From an uncultured Acetatifactor sp. (GTDB lineage Bacteria > Bacillota > Clostridia > Lachnospirales > Lachnospiraceae), in NCBI GenBank assembly GCA_910586775.1, contig CAJUJN010000091.1, positions 1-16,446 on the forward strand: DNA of 16,446 nucleotides, given 5' to 3'. Within the stretch, counting starts at the first letter, position 1. Each line of letters starts with the position of its first letter. The position numbers and the translations under genes are program-made. The notes beneath the pieces were generated by a model, which saw only the letters and a list, made by a program, of their open reading frames with translations, made no database searches and was not told where the DNA came from. Of this stretch, positions 13,405 through 16,446 are shown in pieces.

Positions 13405-14205
13405 ATGATGAGTATAACAGGGATTTTGTCTGCTGCAGCCGTGGTGGGCGTAGTGGGCATCTTTGTGGGGCTGTTTCTGGGCGTGGCCGGAATTCGTTTT
13501 CATGTGGAGAAGGATGAGAAGGAAGAGGCTGTCCTGGCGGCTCTGCCCGGAAATAACTGCGGCGGCTGCGGATACGCGGGCTGCTCGGGTCTGGCTGCGG
13601 CGATTGCGAAGGGAGAGGCGCCTGTGAACGGCTGTCCCGTAGGCGGCGAGGAGGTGGGCAGCAAGATTGCTGCCATCATGGGCGTGGAAGCGGACACTGC
13701 GGAGCGAAAAGTTGCCTTTGTAGCATGTAAGGGAGATTGTGAGAAGGCAAAACAGGATTATGAATATACGGGACATCATGACTGCCGCATCATGGGATTC
13801 GTGCCAGGAGGCGGACCCAAGTCCTGTAACAGCGGCTGTCTGGGTTTCGGAAGCTGCGTGGAGGCCTGCCCGTTTGACGCCATCCATGTGGTAAACGGCG
13901 TGGCTGTGGTAGACAAGGAGAAGTGCAAGGCCTGCGGAAAATGTGTGGAGGCCTGTCCGAAGCATCTGATTTCACTGATTCCTTATAAAGCAGAATATGC
14001 GGTTTCCTGCAGTTCTGCGGATAAGGGGCCTGTGACCATGAAGGCATGTCAGGTCGGCTGTATCGGCTGCGGGCTGTGTGTGAGGAATTGTCCTGCCCAG
14101 GCGGTGACGGTAACGGATTTTCATGCCACAATCGACCAGGAGAAGTGCACAGGCTGCGGAACCTGTGCTGAAAAGTGTCCCAAGAAATGTATTACAAAGG
14201 TATAG
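13405..14205 (+). CDS. rnfB: Rnf complex subunit B (polyferredoxin)
   Basis: RnfB takes electrons from reduced ferredoxin at the cytoplasmic face. The 266-residue protein has one N-terminal helix (about 8-30) and then a CX2CX4CX16C Fe-S domain (C52, C55, C60, C77). Further cysteines at 108, 112 and 127 are followed by ferredoxin-type sets at 141/145/151/155, 174/177/180/184, 219/222/225/229 and 248/251/254/258. This is a cluster-rich version, as is usual in Clostridia. Two ATGs lie side by side (13405, 13408). AGGGAG (13395-13400) suits 13408 slightly better, which would shorten the protein by one residue. It is the last gene of the operon. Confidence 0.96.
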   Translation: MMSITGILSAAAVVGVVGIFVGLFLGVAGIRFHVEKDEKEEAVLAALPGNNCGGCGYAGCSGLAAAIAKGEAPVNGCPVGGEEVGSKIAAIMGVEADTAERKVAFVACKGDCEKAKQDYEYTGHHDCRIMGFVPGGGPKSCNSGCLGFGSCVEACPFDAIHVVNGVAVVDKEKCKACGKCVEACPKHLISLIPYKAEYAVSCSSADKGPVTMKACQVGCIGCGLCVRNCPAQAVTVTDFHATIDQEKCTGCGTCAEKCPKKCITKV

Positions 14206-14407
14206 TAAATATTCGGAGCAATATATAAGCAGAACAGGTGTATCCCTGCCCGCTATCATAATAAGATGGCAGAAGGCGGAATGAGAAAATGATGCCTGGA
14301 TGGAATGATGTGAGCCAAATGGTCAGAGAATGTGAGGCGGGCCATAGAGAAAAGCATATTTTGCGTGCAGACAAAAGAGAGGATACAAAAGGGAGGAGAC
14401 AAGTATT
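14206..14407 (+). other. rnfB-muramidase gap with a doubtful 40-codon ORF
   Basis: I see no strong terminator in this 202-bp gap, so the muramidase may be partly read through from rnf. A frame from ATG 14289 encodes 40 residues (starting MMPGWNDVSQMV) and its TGA at 14409-14411 overlaps the muramidase ATG as ATGA, the layout of coupled genes. It has only a weak GGCGGA ahead of it and no recognisable family, so it is left uncalled as a gene. Confidence 0.2.
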
Positions 14408-15511
14408 ATGAAAATGCCGGATGATTTTGACGATAATTCAAATATGACGCTTACGGTGGTGATGTCGATTCTGGCGGTGTCCGCTTTCGTGGGAGTAATA
14501 TTGCTGACGGTGCTGCTCTTAAATCAGAAAAACAGCGCACCTTCCAGAAGTACACAGCAGAATAATGCGGTGCAGGCTGCGGCAGAGCCATCGTCTCCCG
14601 GTATCGTTTATCCTGATACAGAGGAGTTGCTGACAAACAGCTCATTGCATCCGGATGATTTGGATTTCTGGGATATGTATCCGGAGCCAACAGCTTCTCC
14701 TACGCCGGAACCTACAGCGGAACCGGAAAAAGAGGCACCGGACCCAGCCACGGACGGCAAGCATACTCTGGTGCAGTATGCGGACGGCGAGGAGGAATGG
14801 GTTCTAATCAGTCCCTATCTGCCGAAGCACGAATATGATTTCACAAAACTGGTATGTCAGTCTGATTTGATGAAGTACTATGAGAACGGAAAACAGACCT
14901 CCTATGTTGGGGTTGATATTTCCAAATATCAGGATTATGTGGACTTTGTAAAGGTGAAGAAAGCTGGCATTGACTTCGTCATGATCCGGGTAGGGGCGAG
15001 AGGGTACGGCTCGGGACAGCTGATTCTGGACGAATACTTCAGCGATAATATCAAGCGTGCAACCGATGCCGGACTGGACGTGGGCGTATATTTTTATTCC
15101 CAGGCCATCAATAAGGAGGAAGCCATAGAAGAGGCAAATATGGTCATTGAAAATCTGGGCGACTACCAGCTTGCCTACCCGGTGGCTTATGACATGGAAC
15201 TGGTGGAAAATGATACTGCCAGGACGGAGAATCTGACCCGTGCAGAGAAGACAGATATCGCCAAGGCTTTCTTGGACACCATCGCCGCCACAGGCCGGAA
15301 GACCATGATTTACGGAAATAAGGAATGGCTTATCAAGGAAATCGATATGTCCAAGCTGACAGCCTATGACGTATGGCTGTCCCAGCCGGCGGACATTCCC
15401 GATTATCCCTATAAATTCTCCATGTGGCAGTATGATTTTGAAGGCTCCGTGGACGGCATTGTGGGCTATGTGAATATGAATATCAGCTTTATCAATTTTG
15501 CGGAAAAGTAA
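14408..15511 (+). CDS. Membrane-anchored GH25 muramidase (lysozyme)
   Basis: The 367-residue protein has a short acidic cytoplasmic start, one transmembrane helix (about 14-38), a low-complexity linker rich in Pro, Thr and Glu (about 91-114), and a C-terminal glycosyl hydrolase family 25 domain from about residue 165. Visible GH25 motifs are VGVDISKYQ (D170), FVMIRVGARGYGSG, GVYFYSQAI, the catalytic-strand AYDMELV (D262, E264), VWLSQ and MWQYDFEGSVDGI. These enzymes cut the beta-1,4 bond next to N-acetylmuramate in peptidoglycan. The anchor suggests a housekeeping role at the cell wall rather than a secreted lysin. GGGAGGA lies about 10 nt before ATG 14408. The in-frame ATG at 14414 is an alternative start. 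Confidence 0.92.
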   Translation: MKMPDDFDDNSNMTLTVVMSILAVSAFVGVILLTVLLLNQKNSAPSRSTQQNNAVQAAAEPSSPGIVYPDTEELLTNSSLHPDDLDFWDMYPEPTASPTPEPTAEPEKEAPDPATDGKHTLVQYADGEEEWVLISPYLPKHEYDFTKLVCQSDLMKYYENGKQTSYVGVDISKYQDYVDFVKVKKAGIDFVMIRVGARGYGSGQLILDEYFSDNIKRATDAGLDVGVYFYSQAINKEEAIEEANMVIENLGDYQLAYPVAYDMELVENDTARTENLTRAEKTDIAKAFLDTIAATGRKTMIYGNKEWLIKEIDMSKLTAYDVWLSQPADIPDYPYKFSMWQYDFEGSVDGIVGYVNMNISFINFAEK

Positions 15512-15549
15512 CTATGATTTTGTGAAAAAAGATTTGTGAGAAAGAGATT

Positions 15550-15590
15550 TATAAAAAACCACCGGCTGCATGAACCGGTGGTTTCTTTTT
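15550..15590. terminator. Bidirectional rho-independent terminator between the muramidase gene and pckA
   Basis: AAACCACCGG (15556-15565) pairs perfectly with CCGGTGGTTT (15575-15584) around a 9-nt loop, followed by CTTTTTC on the + strand. Read on the - strand, the same stem is followed by TTTTTTAT, so it serves both convergent genes. Confidence 0.88.
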
Positions 15591-15625
15591 CAATTCCTTA
15601 ACAGAACTGTTGCGTTCAGGTGTTT

Positions 15626-16446
15626 TTATTTCTGAGGACCTGCAGCTACCAGTGCCTTACCTGCCTCATTTCCCTCATACTTCGCGAAATTCTTGATAAA
15701 TCTGTTAGCCAGATCATCTGCCTTGGTCTCCCAGTCAGCTACATTTGCATAAGTATCGCGAGGGTCAAGGATGTTGGTGTCTACGCCGGGAAGCTCTGTA
15801 GGAATATCAAAGTTGAAGATAGGAAGCTTCTTGGTAGGCGCATTGTTGATGTCGCCGTTCAGGATAGCGTCGATGATGCCTCTGGTATCCTTGATGGAGA
15901 TTCTCTTGCCGGTGCCGTTCCATCCGGTATTTACCAGATAAGCCTTAGCGCCGCTTACCTGCATCTTCTTAACCAGTTCCTCTGCGTACTTTGTGGGATG
16001 CAGCTCCAGGAATGCCTGTCCGAAGCATGCGGAGAAAGTAGGAGTAGGCTCTGTGATACCGCGCTCTGTACCGGCCAGCTTAGCAGTAAATCCGGAAAGG
16101 AAATAATACTGTGTCTGCTCGGGAGACAGAATGGATACGGGAGGGAGCACGCCGAATGCATCTGCGGACAGGAAGATTACATTCTTGGCTGCCGGTGCAG
16201 AAGAAACGGGACGTACGATATTATTAATGTGGTTGATGGGATAAGAAACACGGGTATTTTCCGTTACACTCTTATCGTCAAAGTCAATCTTGCCGTTCTC
16301 GTCTACGGTAACGTTCTCCAGAAGAGCGTCGCGCTTGATTGCATTGTAGATATCGGGCTCGGAATCCTTGTCCAGGTTGATAACCTTGGCATAGCAGCCG
16401 CCCTCGAAGTTGAACACGCCGTTGTCATCCCAGCCGTGCTCGTCGT
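15626..16446 (-). CDS. pckA: Phosphoenolpyruvate carboxykinase (ATP), 5' end missing
   Basis: The frame is open to the window edge; the GTG at 16417 is internal because coding continues upstream as DEHGWDDNGVFNFEGGCYAK, a metal/nucleotide-site block of ATP-dependent PEPCK. The enzyme interconverts oxaloacetate plus ATP with PEP, CO2 and ADP, and in fermenters can run toward oxaloacetate. Other signatures are RVSYPINHI, FLSADAFGVLPPVS, YYFLSGFTAKLAGTERG and EPTPTFSACFGQAFLELHP. The C-terminal region with ISIKDTRGIIDAIL is normal. The P-loop (GLSGTGKTTL) would be in the missing part. It ends 36 bp from the shared bidirectional terminator. Confidence 0.96.
   Translation of the reverse strand, partial: DEHGWDDNGVFNFEGGCYAKVINLDKDSEPDIYNAIKRDALLENVTVDENGKIDFDDKSVTENTRVSYPINHINNIVRPVSSAPAAKNVIFLSADAFGVLPPVSILSPEQTQYYFLSGFTAKLAGTERGITEPTPTFSACFGQAFLELHPTKYAEELVKKMQVSGAKAYLVNTGWNGTGKRISIKDTRGIIDAILNGDINNAPTKKLPIFNFDIPTELPGVDTNILDPRDTYANVADWETKADDLANRFIKNFAKYEGNEAGKALVAAGPQK

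Noticed and set aside
13221..13517. 98-codon ORF spanning the rnfA-rnfB repeat
   Set aside because: The duplicated peptide simply mirrors the duplicated DNA, and the frame runs into rnfB out of register.
13234..13965. 243-codon - strand ORF opposite rnfB
   Set aside because: His/Ala-rich shadow of the Cys/Gly-rich rnfB frame; no RBS or motifs.

Overview
The window looks like an ordinary chromosomal stretch of an anaerobic, moderate-GC Clostridia, most likely Lachnospiraceae. Three things point there: the cmk-ispH-rpsA neighbourhood with an HI0933-type flavoprotein in front, a complete rnfCDGEAB operon in the clostridial order, and purine-rich Shine-Dalgarno sites throughout. The species cannot be fixed from sequence alone.

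Layout. (1) 1-1283: the 3' part of a carboxyltransferase of the oxaloacetate decarboxylase / pyruvate carboxylase B family, followed by a gene-free stretch with palindromes and a terminator. (2) 1639-2264: a dead GNAT acetyltransferase gene, broken by a TAG codon and by a 200-bp insertion that looks like two nested miniature elements. (3) 2278-6624: HI0933-family flavoprotein, cytidylate kinase (cmk), IspH and a four-domain ribosomal S1 protein, in that order on the + strand. IspH and S1 overlap by 20 bp around a run of seven A. (4) 6643-7422: a lone CheR methyltransferase ending at a terminator. (5) 7518-8621 (- strand): a YprB-like DEDD exonuclease with its own extended -10 promoter. (6) 8765-14205: rnfC, D, G, E, A and B, encoding the ferredoxin:NAD+ oxidoreductase that couples electron flow to ion export. 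RnfE carries an unusual Cys-rich, repetitive tail, and the rnfA-rnfB gap holds a tandemly duplicated hairpin. (7) 14408-15511: a membrane-anchored GH25 muramidase. (8) 15626-16446 (- strand): the C-terminal part of ATP-dependent PEP carboxykinase, convergent with the muramidase across a bidirectional terminator.

How the genes work together. The oxaloacetate-handling carboxyltransferase and PEPCK at the two edges, with Rnf between them, fit an anaerobe that ferments through C4 intermediates and conserves energy from reduced ferredoxin. That link is inference. The middle genes are housekeeping: nucleotide synthesis, isoprenoid synthesis and translation.

I see no new defence system, CRISPR array, tRNA or rRNA. 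The parts most worth a second look are the nested miniature insertion in the GNAT gene and its relative at 3631, the A7 run at the IspH/S1 overlap, the RnfE tail, and the duplicated hairpin inside the rnf operon.
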